A stretch of DNA of 64,000 nucleotides from Streptomyces flavofungini. Its GTDB lineage: Bacteria > Actinomycetota > Actinomycetes > Streptomycetales > Streptomycetaceae. Below the pieces are notes generated by a model that was given only the letters and a program-made list of their open reading frames with translations, was not told the DNA's origin and made no database searches. Positions 36,266 to 44,959 of the stretch are shown piece by piece. The position numbers were made by a program, and so were the translations under genes. The stretch spans positions 1-64,000 of the forward strand of contig NZ_CP128848.1 of NCBI RefSeq assembly GCF_030388665.1, written 5' to 3'. The first letter of the stretch is position 1. Each line of letters opens with the position of its first letter.

Positions 36266-36300
36266 TGTTTCCATGGTGCCAGATTTATTTCCTGGAAACA
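36266..36300. promoter_or_regulatory. Inverted repeat upstream of the small HTH gene
   Basis: TGTTTCCA (36266-36273) and TGGAAACA (36293-36300) form 8-bp perfect arms 19 nt apart, 40 bp before the gene at 36341. A second inverted repeat GGCTAGTCAGCC is at 36243. These are probably operators. The rest of 35,943-36,340 shows nothing else I can name. Confidence 0.5.
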
Positions 36301-36340
36301 ACCAGAGGACCCAGGGTCTGCCTCCTGGTATCGTCTCCGT

Positions 36341-36592
36341 ATGGTTGAGCTTCCGGAGGAGCAGCGCGCCGCTGCGCTGAGACAGGTAGCCGAGATCGGC
36401 ACACGCCGCACAGGGCTGCTCGCCGAGGCCGAGCAACTGAACGGCCCGCTGCGGGCGGCGGCTGTCGAGGCGGCACGCGTCGGCGCGCAGCGGAGTCGTA
36501 TCCGGGAACTCGCCGGGGTCAGCTCCAAGACCTTGTACGGCTGGCTCGAAGAGGCTGGCCTTGAAGTACGCACCACGCGAAAGAGCCGCTGA
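36341..36592 (+). CDS. Small helix-turn-helix DNA-binding protein
   Basis: The protein has 83 residues. A charged helix (residues 1-48) is followed by RIRELAGVSSKTLYGWLEEA, a clear helix-turn-helix of the resolvase/Xre-like type. The gene has no close ribosome site (GTATCGTCTCCGT precedes the ATG) and may be leaderless. It is probably a local regulator; the inverted repeats before it are candidate sites. Confidence 0.6.
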   Translation: MVELPEEQRAAALRQVAEIGTRRTGLLAEAEQLNGPLRAAAVEAARVGAQRSRIRELAGVSSKTLYGWLEEAGLEVRTTRKSR

Positions 36593-36646
36593 CCCCCACG
36601 CTCCGACCTGCCCGTGACAGCCACGCAAGCCACCCCGTTCCGTCTG

Positions 36647-36730
36647 CCGGTTGGGCAACCAACCTGACAACCGGAGGGGTGATCTTGACAGTGACTCTTC
36701 AAGGGGACCTTTGAAGGTCACCCATGGGTG
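36647..36730. promoter_or_regulatory. Promoter/operator region of the first XRE-TPR regulator
   Basis: CCGGTTG..CAACCGG (36647-36674), a TTGACA -35-like hexamer (36685-36690), AAGGGGACCTT and a 12-bp palindrome CACCCATGGGTG (36719-36730) crowd the 200 bp before the gene. The density of inverted repeats suggests autoregulation. Confidence 0.45.
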
Positions 36731-36790
36731 TCACCTGCCGCGGAGCGCTCTCGCTGTCACACTCGGCCCCAGTTTCCGGAGGTGATCACC

Positions 36791-38023
36791 ATGGACGACC
36801 GGCCCACCTGGGCACGTCGGATGCGCGAGGAACGGCTTGCCCGCCAGTGGTCTCAGATCACGGCGGTCCGCTCCCTGATGGCCCGGCTCCCGTACGACCC
36901 TGGAGGGCCGGACGAGCAGAGCATGCTGCGGCAGTGGAAGCGCTGGGAGGCCGGAGAGAAGTTCCCGGAGAAGTACAAGATCGAGATCGCGGCCACCTTC
37001 GGGACGACCACGAACGCCTTTTTCCCGCCGACCGGCCGCGAGCCCCGCTCTCAACTTCAGGTCGTGGGCGGCGTGGACACAGTGGAGATCGTGGCCCGCA
37101 TGAGGGCCTCAGACGTCGACCAGGCCACCCTGGACGCGCTGCGGATCACCGTGGACCGGCTCTGCTCCGAGTACGCCTACCTGCCCACGGCGCAGCTCCT
37201 CACGGAGGGGCGGGCGTGGATGAGCCGGGTTGTGGCGATGCTCGACCGGCGGGTGAGCCTGTCCCAGATGCGCGACCTGTACGCGCTCGCCGGGAAGTTG
37301 GCGCTCCTGGTCGGCTGTGTCGAGTACGACTCGGGCGATCCCCGCCAGGCCGAAGCGACCCGTCGCGCCGCGCTCTCCCTCGGGGACGAGGCCGGCCACC
37401 TCGGCGTGATCGGGTGGGGCCATGAGATGCGGTGCTGGTTCTCGCTGACGCGCGGCGACTACCGCGGCGTCATCCAGGCCGCCCGCGAAGGAGTCGCGCT
37501 CGCCCCGAACGAGTCGGTGGCAGCCCAGCTCTTCGCCCAAGAGGCCAAGGCATGGGCGCGGCTGGGCGATCGGCAGCAGACGGAAATCGCGCTCGACAAG
37601 GGCCGCCAGGTCCTCGAAGCCCTGCCCTACCCGGACAACATCGAGGACCACTTCGTCGTCGACCCCGCGAAGTACGACTTCTACCGCATGGACTGCTACC
37701 GCAAGGTCGGTGAAGACCAACTCGCCGAGCAGCTTGCGGGTGAGGTCATCCGGGCGAGCACCGACTTCGACGGCACGGAGCGCGCGCCCATGCGGATCGC
37801 AGAGGCCCGCATCACGCTCGCCGTCGCAGCAGCCCGCAGCGGAGACCTCGACTCCGCCCTGTCCTACGGCGAACGCGCCCTCGGCGGCGAACGCCAGTCC
37901 CTCCCCAGCCTGACCATGGTCGCCAGCGACCTCGGCCAGATCCTCAAGACCAACTACGCCAAGGTCCCCGACGCAGTGGACTTTCGCGCCCACCTGCGGA
38001 ACCTCAACACTCCTGACCACTGA
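36791..38023 (+). CDS. XRE-family regulator with TPR-like repeats
   Basis: The protein has 410 residues. I start at MDDRPTWARRMREERLARQW (36791) because GGAGGTGATC precedes it; the longer frame lacks a site. Residues ~8-75 are an XRE helix-turn-helix variant with MLRQWKRWEAGEKFPEKYK. The rest is helical with TPR-like repeats (QAEATRRAALSLGDEAGHLG; GVIQAAREGVALAPNESVAA; LAVAAARSGDLDSALSYGER). Such proteins in Streptomyces often sense peptides or pathway partners. A second protein of similar build is encoded at 41192, in the opposite direction. Confidence 0.7.
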   Translation: MDDRPTWARRMREERLARQWSQITAVRSLMARLPYDPGGPDEQSMLRQWKRWEAGEKFPEKYKIEIAATFGTTTNAFFPPTGREPRSQLQVVGGVDTVEIVARMRASDVDQATLDALRITVDRLCSEYAYLPTAQLLTEGRAWMSRVVAMLDRRVSLSQMRDLYALAGKLALLVGCVEYDSGDPRQAEATRRAALSLGDEAGHLGVIGWGHEMRCWFSLTRGDYRGVIQAAREGVALAPNESVAAQLFAQEAKAWARLGDRQQTEIALDKGRQVLEALPYPDNIEDHFVVDPAKYDFYRMDCYRKVGEDQLAEQLAGEVIRASTDFDGTERAPMRIAEARITLAVAAARSGDLDSALSYGERALGGERQSLPSLTMVASDLGQILKTNYAKVPDAVDFRAHLRNLNTPDH

Positions 38024-38405
38024 CGAGGTGAAGAGCGCATGCCCCCTATGCATGGAGAGAACCCGCAGGTCACTGCGGGAACGCACGGAGAGTCACAAGG
38101 GGAGTACGCTGACTCCCAGTAATACGTGATCTAGAAAAACCGAACCCCCCGGTTCCGGCTGGAGCAGGTGCGTCAACACCTACTTGAACCCAGCCCCGGG
38201 GGGCCCACACGCTGCCGAGTGTAGAGCAGGCGAGGACGGATTTCGATCCGAGTCTCGGCCTTTCACACCCGGTCAGCGGCTACGAGAGGCCGCAACAGGT
38301 GCTACAGAATGCCCCCGCACCCACATTCAGTCGGGCCATCGAGGGGCCCGAGACAGCCGTGCCGCACTCATCGGACGCCGTCCGTTCCGCTCCCGAGGTG
38401 GACCG

Positions 38406-39511
38406 ATGACGAGACCGCAGCAGATGAGCGAGACGTGGGTTCGGGCGATCGAGCCCGAGCCGAGTGTGACGATCACCGAGGAAACGTTCTTCGGGCACGG
38501 CTGGCAGCCGCTGACGATCGCCGTGGTACAGGCCCTGTGGTTCATGCCGCCCGGCGAGGACTTCGACGTCGCCGAACTGGTGGGCTGGTTCCGCGCGATG
38601 GGCTGGAAGTCCGCGAACGGCAAGCCGCTCGGCGAGGACGCCGTACGGCGTGAGCTCGCTCTGATCCGCAAGGCCGGATACATCCGCGCGTACCGGATCA
38701 AGGGCGAGGGCGGCCGGATGGTCGGGATGCGTTACGAGATCTCGAAGCGTCCGAAGCCTCCCCAGGAGCGGATCGAGGTCGTCTCTGCCGAGCAGGTAAA
38801 CACGCAGGTCGCGCCATGTGCCTCCAATGAAGGCACATGGAATGGGGGTAAAAGGGAAACCCGCAGGTCGCACCATGTGCCTCCAATCACCACACATGGT
38901 GAACCGCCACACATGGTGGATGCGGCAAACCCGCAGGTCGCACCATGTGCCTCCAATGGCGGTTCCCCCCCACACCCCCCCCGGAGGTGGTGGATACCAC
39001 CTCCCCCAACCCCCTCACCGGCACCGAGGGTCACAGCGACCCCGCTTCGCGGGGGGAGGCGGCGGAAGCCGAGTTCGACGCAGGGGCTATCGCGGACGCG
39101 GAGGAGTTCCTTCAGGAGCTGCCCGCGCCGTTCGCGGTCGGCCGTCCGACGGCGAAGCGATACGCCCCACTGCTCGTGGACAGCACCACGGCCCAGGGGT
39201 GGAAGCTCGATGACGCCCTGGTCGCTGAACTGACCAAGGGCCAGCGGCCGAACAACCCGCAGGGCGCGCTCAAGACGCGGATTGAGAACCTGGTCCGCCG
39301 CCATCGCGCGGCCGCCACCGCCACCGTGCCCGGCCAGGTCCGGCAACTCCGGCAGTCCGGCGCCGAGTTGCCGCCGCACTGTGGTGATCTGGACTGTGAC
39401 GAGCTCACCCGGATGAAGACCACGGAGAACGAGGAGGGGTGGCGCACCACTGCGCCATGCGCCGATTGCCACCCCGGCAAGGTCCGGAAGTCCGCAGCCG
39501 CCGGAACCTGA
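38406..39511 (+). CDS. Rep1-like replication initiator with internal iterons, frame broken at a C tract
   Basis: I start at the ATG at 38406 behind GAGGTGG. The first ~115 residues (AVVQALWFMPPGEDFDVAEL; MGWKSANGKPLGEDAVRREL) are a winged-helix DNA-binding domain. The next ~60 are low-complexity, encoded by the iterons. The end (GRPTAKRYAPLLVDSTTAQG; two CxxC-like cysteines CGDLDC and CADC) lies in the -1 frame, entered at the C runs at 38,965-38,981 (seven and eight Cs). A missing C or a -1 slip explains it. In pSLA2-type plasmids rep1 carries the origin within the gene and is followed by a helicase-like rep2, exactly as here. Confidence 0.65.
38803..38957. repeat. Iterons, candidate replication origin inside the rep gene
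   Basis: Three 26-bp direct repeats begin at 38803, 38862 and 38932 (CGCAGGTCGCACCATGTGCC plus TCCAAT; one base differs in the first). Inverted CACATGG copies lie between them, and a partial copy CCCGCAGGTC stands at 38072. The spacing is 59 and 70 bp. Iterons located within the initiator gene are the known origin layout of Streptomyces linear plasmids with a central phage-like origin. Confidence 0.7.
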
Positions 39512-39702
39512 TCCGGAGATCGCAGACGGCCCTGTGGCGGCCCAAGCGATCACCGGATGTCCGGAAGGCCCGAGGGCCCCTCGTCGGCGCGCTCGGGGGC
39601 GCTCAGGCCCCTCTGTGGGCCCTCTGAACATGACGGCGGCGGCCGGGAATCCTCGCCAGGGTCCGGCCGCCGCTCGAAACTCCCCGAACAGGAGCTCTAC
39701 GC

Positions 39703-41091
39703 GTGAGCATCGCAGAACTTCCCGACACCGCAGAGACCGACGACGCCGGGTTCAACCGGGTCCCGCCGAACGACACCGGAGCCGAACAAGCCGTCCTCGG
39801 CGCAATGCTGGTGCCCTCCCCCGCCACGGCTACGCAGGTCGTCGACGAGGTCTCCTCGATCCTGCGCGGCCCGGAGGACTTCTACCGCCCCGCGCACGAA
39901 ACGATCTACCGGGCCATCCTCGACATGTACGCCACCAGCATCGGCAAGCCGCGAATCGACCCGATCACGGTTGCCGCCGAGCTCACCAAACGCGGTGAGC
40001 TCACCAAGGTCGGGGGCGCCTCGTATCTGCACACTCTGGTGCAGACGGTGCCTACGGCGGCGAACGGCGCATACTATGCCGAAATTGTCCGCGGGCGCGC
40101 CGCGCTGCGGCAGGTCATCGAGGCCGGTACCCGCATGGTGGCGCAGGCGTACGCGCAGACCGAGGACGCCGACCAGATCGTTCAGGACGCCATGGCCCAG
40201 GTGCAAGCGGCCGCGACCGGCACCGTCGAGGCCGCGCCGCCGCTGTCGGTCGCCGACCGCTGGCAGGGCTTCGTCGACGAGCTCCAGGACGGCGCCGACC
40301 CCAACGCGCTCGACACCCCGTGGCCCGACCTGAACGACGTGATCCAACTCAAGCCCGGCCAGTTGGTCACCGTGGGCGCCGCGACGGCAGGCGGCAAGTC
40401 GCTGTTCGGCATGAACCTCGTCGCTCACGCCGCGCTCAAGCACGGCAAGCCTGCGATGGTCGCCAGCATGGAAATGAGCGGCAGTGAGCTGATGGCCCGG
40501 CTCACCGCTGCCGAAGCCGGGGTCAACCTCGACAGCCTCGTCCGACGCAAGGTCACCGACCGGGACTGGGAGCGCATCCGCAAAATCAGCGAACGCCTCG
40601 CCACCGCCCACCACTTCGTCCTGGACGACAGCGCGAACCTCTCGCTGTCGAAGATCCGCGCACGGATGCGCTGGATGACCGCACGCGGCCACGCCCCCGC
40701 GATCGTCGTCGCCGACTACCTGCAACTCATGACTCCCGAGGGCACCAACAAGAACTCCAACCGTGCGCAGGAAGTCGCCGACATCAGCCGCGGCCTCAAG
40801 CTCCTCGCTGTGGAGTTCCAGGTGCCCGTCGTCGCCCTCGCCCAGTTCAACCGCGGCGCCGTCGGCCGCCGCCCGCTCGTCTCGGACTTCAAGGAGTCCA
40901 GCGCCATCGAGCAGGACTCCAACATCATCGTGCTGCTCCACCGGGAACTCGCCGAGGACGGCACCGACACCGGCCCCACGTCGGGCACGGTCGAGGCCAT
41001 CGTGGCGAAGAACAGGAACGGAGCCAGCGGCCGGATCGTAGAACTGGCCTTCCAAGGTCACCTGGCGCGGCTGTCCTCCATGGGCTGTTGA
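39703..41091 (+). CDS. DnaB-type replicative helicase (Rep2-like)
   Basis: The protein has 462 residues from the GTG at 39703 behind CAGGAG. The N-terminal DnaB domain (GAEQAVLGAML; EDFYRPAHETIYRAILDMY) is followed by the RecA-like motor with Walker A GAATAGGKSLFGMN (~residue 222), MEMSGSELMARL, Walker B AIVVADYLQLM, VALAQFNR and the terminal R finger region LLHRE. Complete for a hexameric 5'-3' helicase. It lies 190 bp downstream of the rep1-like gene and would be loaded at the iterons. Confidence 0.9.
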   Translation: MSIAELPDTAETDDAGFNRVPPNDTGAEQAVLGAMLVPSPATATQVVDEVSSILRGPEDFYRPAHETIYRAILDMYATSIGKPRIDPITVAAELTKRGELTKVGGASYLHTLVQTVPTAANGAYYAEIVRGRAALRQVIEAGTRMVAQAYAQTEDADQIVQDAMAQVQAAATGTVEAAPPLSVADRWQGFVDELQDGADPNALDTPWPDLNDVIQLKPGQLVTVGAATAGGKSLFGMNLVAHAALKHGKPAMVASMEMSGSELMARLTAAEAGVNLDSLVRRKVTDRDWERIRKISERLATAHHFVLDDSANLSLSKIRARMRWMTARGHAPAIVVADYLQLMTPEGTNKNSNRAQEVADISRGLKLLAVEFQVPVVALAQFNRGAVGRRPLVSDFKESSAIEQDSNIIVLLHRELAEDGTDTGPTSGTVEAIVAKNRNGASGRIVELAFQGHLARLSSMGC

Positions 41092-41124
41092 CCTGACCCG
41101 GTGAAATAGCAGGTCAAGTGATCG

Positions 41125-41173
41125 ATGCCGTCACAACGGCATGACGGTATGACGTCGTGCCGTTGTGACGGTG
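41125..41173. repeat. Octamer cluster A (putative partition sites)
   Basis: Six tandem or inverted 8-bp units of the RACGGYAT type (GCCGTCAC-AACGGCAT-GACGGTAT..) lie between convergent genes. They belong to the same family as clusters at 43532, 44495, 47164 and 47373. Confidence 0.6.
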
Positions 41174-41191
41174 GCTCGGTACTGAGGGCTG

Positions 41192-42379
41192 TCAGGGGCT
41201 GACGCCGGAGAGCCGAGCGAGCCGCAGCAACTGAGGGTTTGAGCGTCGGTGCAGCGACACGAGGACACGCAGGACTTCGCGCCCCATGGGGTGGATGCGG
41301 GCCATCTGCGGCGCCGCGTCGAACGCTGCGCCCAGGCTTTCCAGTGCGCCGTCGCGGTCGCCGACGGCGAGTTGAGCGCGCGCATAGTTGATCTTGGTGG
41401 GTGCGACCCGGGTCGGTGGAAGCCCTGCGACGGCCGCGTCCAGGTCGTCGGTGAGCGCGAGTGCGTCCCGCGTCCGGCCGAGGTCCACGCGGGTCGCCAG
41501 GACGTGCGTGAAACAGTTCTGCGGTCCGAAGGTGAGCCCGTGTGCATCGACGTCGTGGCTGAAGGCGCCGGCCGCGTTCCACGCGGAGCGGATGTGTCGT
41601 TCAGCCTCCCGCAGACCCTGCCGCTTGTCGGTGAGTCGGCCCGCGAGGGTCATGCCGCGAAGGTTCAGGATGCCCACGGCCAGGTCGCGGTCGGTGGTCG
41701 AGAGCGGGGTGGACTGCACGGTCACGATCGCGCGGTCGACGACGTCCAGGCCGCGCTCGACGTCGCCGAAGTTCAGGTAAGTGCCTGCCCGGTCGCGATC
41801 GGCGAAGGCCTCGCCGATCGGGTTGGGCTGCTGCTCGATGGCCCACCGCTGGCGCGTCACGGCGAGTTCGGCCAAGTCCATCCAGCGGTGCCGGGCGGCG
41901 AGCCAGTACACCGTGCTGTAGGTGTCGGCGAGCGCCGACCACGACTCGGCCGTGTTCTGCGTGTGCGCGTACGTGGTGGCGTCCCGCAGCAGTGCGGGCA
42001 GCATCCGGAGCAGGGCGGCGACGTCGACCGCATCGCGACGCCGGTCGGCCGTCTCCAGGTCGGCCCTGATGCGGCCCTCGGGCACGGCCTGGCCCTGGGG
42101 TAGGTCGTAGTCCCGCATCGCCGACCGCAGTTCGGACAGCAGGGGTTCGTCGTCAGCGGCGACGGACGCCTGTCCCTGTACCTCCGCCATGCTCAGGCCC
42201 AGCGCCCGGCCCAGCGCGGCCGCCACGGCCGGGGTGAGCGGACGGTCCCCCACCTCGACCTTGCTCAGCAGGGAGTGGGAGACGTGCGCTTCGCGGGCGA
42301 GCCGGGCCTGAGACCAGCCGCGCGTCGTGCGGAGCAGGGCGACGTTCGCGCCCGGTGCCGGATCCGTCGTAGTGCCCAT
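41192..42379 (-). CDS. Second XRE-family regulator with TPR-like repeats
   Basis: The protein has 395 residues. I start at MGTTTDPAPGANVALLRTTR (42379). XRE helix-turn-helix at residues ~12-65 (WSQARLAREAHVSHSLLSKV). Then TPR-like helices (ALADTYSTVYWLAARHRWMD; FADRDRAGTYLNFGDVERGL; GLREAERHIRSAWNAAGAFS). It is divergent from the gene at 42566. Its arrangement resembles peptide- or partner-sensing regulators, but no peptide gene is seen nearby. Confidence 0.7.
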   Translation of the reverse strand: MGTTTDPAPGANVALLRTTRGWSQARLAREAHVSHSLLSKVEVGDRPLTPAVAAALGRALGLSMAEVQGQASVAADDEPLLSELRSAMRDYDLPQGQAVPEGRIRADLETADRRRDAVDVAALLRMLPALLRDATTYAHTQNTAESWSALADTYSTVYWLAARHRWMDLAELAVTRQRWAIEQQPNPIGEAFADRDRAGTYLNFGDVERGLDVVDRAIVTVQSTPLSTTDRDLAVGILNLRGMTLAGRLTDKRQGLREAERHIRSAWNAAGAFSHDVDAHGLTFGPQNCFTHVLATRVDLGRTRDALALTDDLDAAVAGLPPTRVAPTKINYARAQLAVGDRDGALESLGAAFDAAPQMARIHPMGREVLRVLVSLHRRSNPQLLRLARLSGVSP

Positions 42380-42565
42380 GGCAATCAAGTCTTTCTGGGA
42401 GCCACATAGCCGTTCCGTCCATGCTCACAGGCCGGACGGGTGCCCGCAGCGGCTCTGTGCAAAACCTGTGCAAGTCGACGGGTGCTCGGAGGAGTTGACT
42501 CAGATGTACGGACCCCCGCGACCGCCGTTACGGCCCGGGGGCATGGCCGACCACAAGGAGTCGAC

Positions 42566-43081
42566 ATGGCCGAGAGTAAGGTCCCCCTGCCGGGCCCGGA
42601 AAGCAGCGCACGGGAGCAGAGCCCCGACCACGGCGCTATCGCCGACTGGTTCGCACACGCCCACCCCGTAGCGCGTCAGGCTGTATCGGAGTGGGCTGAC
42701 CATGGAGTCGCGCTCCTGCCGCTCGGCGAGCGCTTCGACGCCATCCGCGTCCCCGGCCGGCTCGTCCACGCCGCGCTGGGCAGCGACCAGGCGGACGTGG
42801 TGGATCAGGCCCTGGCCGACTGGCTGTACGGCCCCGTCATCTGCGACACCCGCACGGGCAGCGGCTGCTACTACGTGCTCGTGGCCCCCGACGCCGCATG
42901 GCGGGGGCCCGCAGACCGGCTCCGGAGCGGCACGTACCTCGCCGTGCCGCGGATCGGGAAGAGGGTCTCGCCTGTCACGTACTGGGCGGTGCCACCGTCG
43001 CGCCGCGGGCACCTGTGCGACCCCGCCCACCTCACCGCACTACTGTCCACCGTCGAGGCGCTGAAGGCGGTTGAGTCGTGA
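42566..43081 (+). CDS. Prim-Pol N-terminal-like small protein
   Basis: The protein has 171 residues from the ATG at 42566 behind AAGGAG. The order VARQAVSEWADHGVALLPLG, then ERFDAIRVPGRLVHAALG, then LYGPVICDTRTGSGCYYVLV resembles the N-terminal part of bifunctional primase-polymerase domains in Streptomyces, which carry PxGxxFDxVxxP and a YFLVPP strand. It lacks a complete catalytic set as far as I can see. It may be a degenerate primase or a binding protein. The overlapping next gene (GTGA) suggests an operon. Confidence 0.5.
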   Translation: MAESKVPLPGPESSAREQSPDHGAIADWFAHAHPVARQAVSEWADHGVALLPLGERFDAIRVPGRLVHAALGSDQADVVDQALADWLYGPVICDTRTGSGCYYVLVAPDAAWRGPADRLRSGTYLAVPRIGKRVSPVTYWAVPPSRRGHLCDPAHLTALLSTVEALKAVES

Positions 43082-43269
43082 ACGCCACCGACCAGGCCGC
43101 ATCGCGTGCGGACGAGCTGTACGCGCGCTACATGGGGCACCTCTACGGCTGTGCTCCCTGCCAGCGAGAGAACTACTGCCCGGTGGGGAACCGGATGCGC
43201 GCCGCGTGGAAGTGCGCCCAGTCCGCAGCCATGCAGACCTACCGGGCACGCACGGAAAGGCGGCAGTGA
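43078..43269 (+). CDS. Small cysteine-rich protein
   Basis: The protein has 63 residues from the GTG at 43078, overlapping the previous stop by 4 bp. Three cysteines in CAPCQRENYC plus one at the end (KCAQSA) could bind zinc or an iron-sulfur cluster, as in Wbl-like or small regulatory proteins, but it is too short for a Wbl protein. Function unknown. Confidence 0.55.
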   Translation: MNATDQAASRADELYARYMGHLYGCAPCQRENYCPVGNRMRAAWKCAQSAAMQTYRARTERRQ

Positions 43270-43285
43270 CGCCCCATCGAGCAGG

Positions 43286-43338
43286 GCGAACCCGTAGGCG
43301 GGGCCCCCACCGGACGACGCGGTGAGGGCCCCGTTCGC
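43286..43338 (+). terminator. Long GC-rich hairpin
   Basis: CGGGGCCCcCACCG pairs with CGGTGaGGGCCCCG (13 of 14), with GCGAAC/GTTCGC outside. It follows the cysteine-rich gene by 20 bp. Two smaller hairpins lie at 43342-43362 and 43419-43436. Apart from these and the octamers, the 330-bp gap before parA holds nothing I recognise. Confidence 0.65.
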
Positions 43339-43531
43339 AGCGGTTGCGGCTCGTCGGCCGCAACGCGCGGCCCCGGACGCGCGACGCGAACCGGGGCGCT
43401 CACCGAAGTCTGTGGAAGCCTGTTTCCAGGCTTTCTGCGGATGCTCTCGCCGTTCCCGAGAGCCCGCAAGCCACTGTGCTGTCACCCACATGAGGGGTTC
43501 TCTCACTAGATCATGGCAGGTCAGTTGCTTT

Positions 43532-43582
43532 GTGACGGCACACCGTTATGCCGTTGCACCGTCGTAACGGTGTGCCGTCACG
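43532..43582. repeat. Octamer cluster B at the parA promoter (putative parS)
   Basis: Six units (TGACGGCA-CACCGTTAT-GCCGTTGC-ACCGTCGT-AACGGTGT-GCCGTCAC) form a near-palindrome that ends 18 bp before the parA start. This position suits a centromere that also represses the par operon. Confidence 0.6.
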
Positions 43583-43599
43583 CGGTAGAGTCCCGGGCC

Positions 43600-44394
43600 A
43601 TGACAACCACCAGGACCGCGATGCTGAACCAGAAGGGCGGCGTCGCGAAGACCACCACGACCATGCACTTGGGGGGCACGCTCGCAGCCGCGGGGAAGCG
43701 CGTCCTCCTGGTCGACCTCGACCCGCAGGGCAACCTGACGACCGGACTCGGCATGAGCCGGCTGAACCCCACCGACGAGTTGACGCTCACTCAGGCCATG
43801 CTCAAGGACACCGGCCTTGAGGAAGCGCGGAACCTGATCCGGCAGCACAGCGAGAACCTGTGGGTGATCCCGAGCGCGCTCGACATGTTCACCCTCGCCC
43901 GGCACCTGTACGGCACCCGCTCCAAGGAGCACCGACTGGAGTGGGTCCTGGAACACTTCGACGAAGACTTCGACCACATCATCGTGGACTGCCGCCCGGC
44001 GCTGGAGATCGACACTGACAACGTCATCGTCTGGGCCAAAGACGCGCTCGTGCCGATGGACGTCGACACCTTCGCGATCGAGGCACTGAAGCTGTTCCTC
44101 GGGCAGACGGCGACCCTGACCAAGGAGACCCGCACCACTCCGCCGCTCTACCGGGGCATCGTCCTCAACCGCGTCGCGCGCCCCTTCTCGACCTTCACTC
44201 AGGGTGTGTACGAGGCGATCCACGCGCTGTCGCTGCCCGTGGTCGGGGAGATCCCGATGCGTACCGCTGTGACCGAGTCCAAGCACAAGGGGCAGACCAT
44301 CGCCCAGTACGCGCCCAAGAGCGACGTCGCCGAGATGTTCCGCGACCTTGCGGTGAAGTCCGGTCTCCTGACCGATGTGGAGGTCTCCGCCTGA
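43600..44394 (+). CDS. parA: ParA-type partition ATPase
   Basis: The protein has 264 residues. The deviant Walker A KGGVAKTTTTMHLG begins at residue 11, followed by LLVDLDPQGNLTTGLG (Walker A') and HIIVDCRPAL (Walker B). It has no N-terminal DNA-binding domain, as in class Ib ParA proteins. I start at the ATG at 43600 (MTTTRTAMLNQ); GTAGAG lies upstream. It should form ATP-dependent gradients on the nucleoid and move the plasmid with the partner encoded by the next gene (1 bp overlap). Confidence 0.9.
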   Translation: MTTTRTAMLNQKGGVAKTTTTMHLGGTLAAAGKRVLLVDLDPQGNLTTGLGMSRLNPTDELTLTQAMLKDTGLEEARNLIRQHSENLWVIPSALDMFTLARHLYGTRSKEHRLEWVLEHFDEDFDHIIVDCRPALEIDTDNVIVWAKDALVPMDVDTFAIEALKLFLGQTATLTKETRTTPPLYRGIVLNRVARPFSTFTQGVYEAIHALSLPVVGEIPMRTAVTESKHKGQTIAQYAPKSDVAEMFRDLAVKSGLLTDVEVSA

Positions 44395-44786
44395 TGGCAA
44401 AGAACTTCGACCCCGTCGACACCTCGGGCGTTGACGATCTCCTCGCTGGCCTGAGCAGCCGATTCGACGACAACGCCGCAGATCAAGGGAAGCCTGACGG
44501 CACAACGGCACGACGGCGCAACGGCATGACGGCATCGGATGCGAAGGGTGGGCCGAAGGAGGAACAGCCGCCGGCCGCCGCCTCCCGCAGCAAGTACACG
44601 CTGCTCCTCGACTCCGCCGATGCTGTCGCTTTCGATGAGATCGCCCTCGGGCTGCGCCGGTACCTGGGCCGTCCCGTCGACAAGTCCGCCATCGTCCGAG
44701 CCTTGATTCAGCTTGCCCACAGCCGCGAGGACCTGGCCCACGCTCTCGCCGAACAGATCCGTCCCCGTCCCACTCCCGCCGCCTGA
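44394..44786 (+). CDS. ParB-like small partition protein (ribbon-helix-helix type?)
   Basis: The protein has 130 residues, its ATG overlapping the parA stop by one base. The N-terminal half is flexible and acidic. The C-terminal half (SKYTLLLDSADAVAFDEIAL; RPVDKSAIVRALIQLAHS) looks like a strand followed by two helices, a ribbon-helix-helix fold. Such small partners of class Ib ParA bind arrays of short repeats, and the octamers of this plasmid are the obvious target; one cluster lies inside this gene. Confidence 0.65.
   Translation: MAKNFDPVDTSGVDDLLAGLSSRFDDNAADQGKPDGTTARRRNGMTASDAKGGPKEEQPPAAASRSKYTLLLDSADAVAFDEIALGLRRYLGRPVDKSAIVRALIQLAHSREDLAHALAEQIRPRPTPAA
44495..44537. repeat. Octamer cluster C inside the parB-like gene
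   Basis: TGACGGCA-CAACGGCA-CGACGGCG-CAACGGCA-TGACGGCA are five direct octamers within the coding sequence. They encode the flexible linker of the protein, so the repeats cost little at protein level. Confidence 0.65.
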
Positions 44787-44810
44787 CGCGGTCTGGGCAA
44801 CAGCCCCCGG

Positions 44811-44855
44811 CCGCCCCGACGTCGCCGTGCCCGGCGGCGGGTCGGGGCGGTTCTT
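44811..44855 (+). terminator. Terminator of the par operon
   Basis: CCGCCCCGAC pairs perfectly with GTCGGGGCGG, with a second GC hairpin in the loop and TTCTT behind. Confidence 0.75.
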
Positions 44856-44912
44856 CGTGTCGCGGCTGTGGTGTGGCGCGGGCATACCGTCAGGGTGGAG
44901 TAGCGCCAGTTA

Positions 44913-44937
44913 CGCATCATGTATGCGGAAATCGCAT
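44913..44937. promoter_or_regulatory. Three half-sites with 10-bp spacing upstream of the tap-like gene
   Basis: CGCAT (44913), ATGCG (44923) and CGCAT (44933) alternate in orientation with 5-nt spacers, so neighbouring half-sites are one helical turn apart. They end 22 bp before the ATG at 44960. A TAGATT -10-like hexamer follows at 44947-44952. The tap-like protein begins with an XRE helix-turn-helix and may bind here. Confidence 0.6.
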
Positions 44938-44959
44938 TGCGGATGCTAGATTAGGGTCC

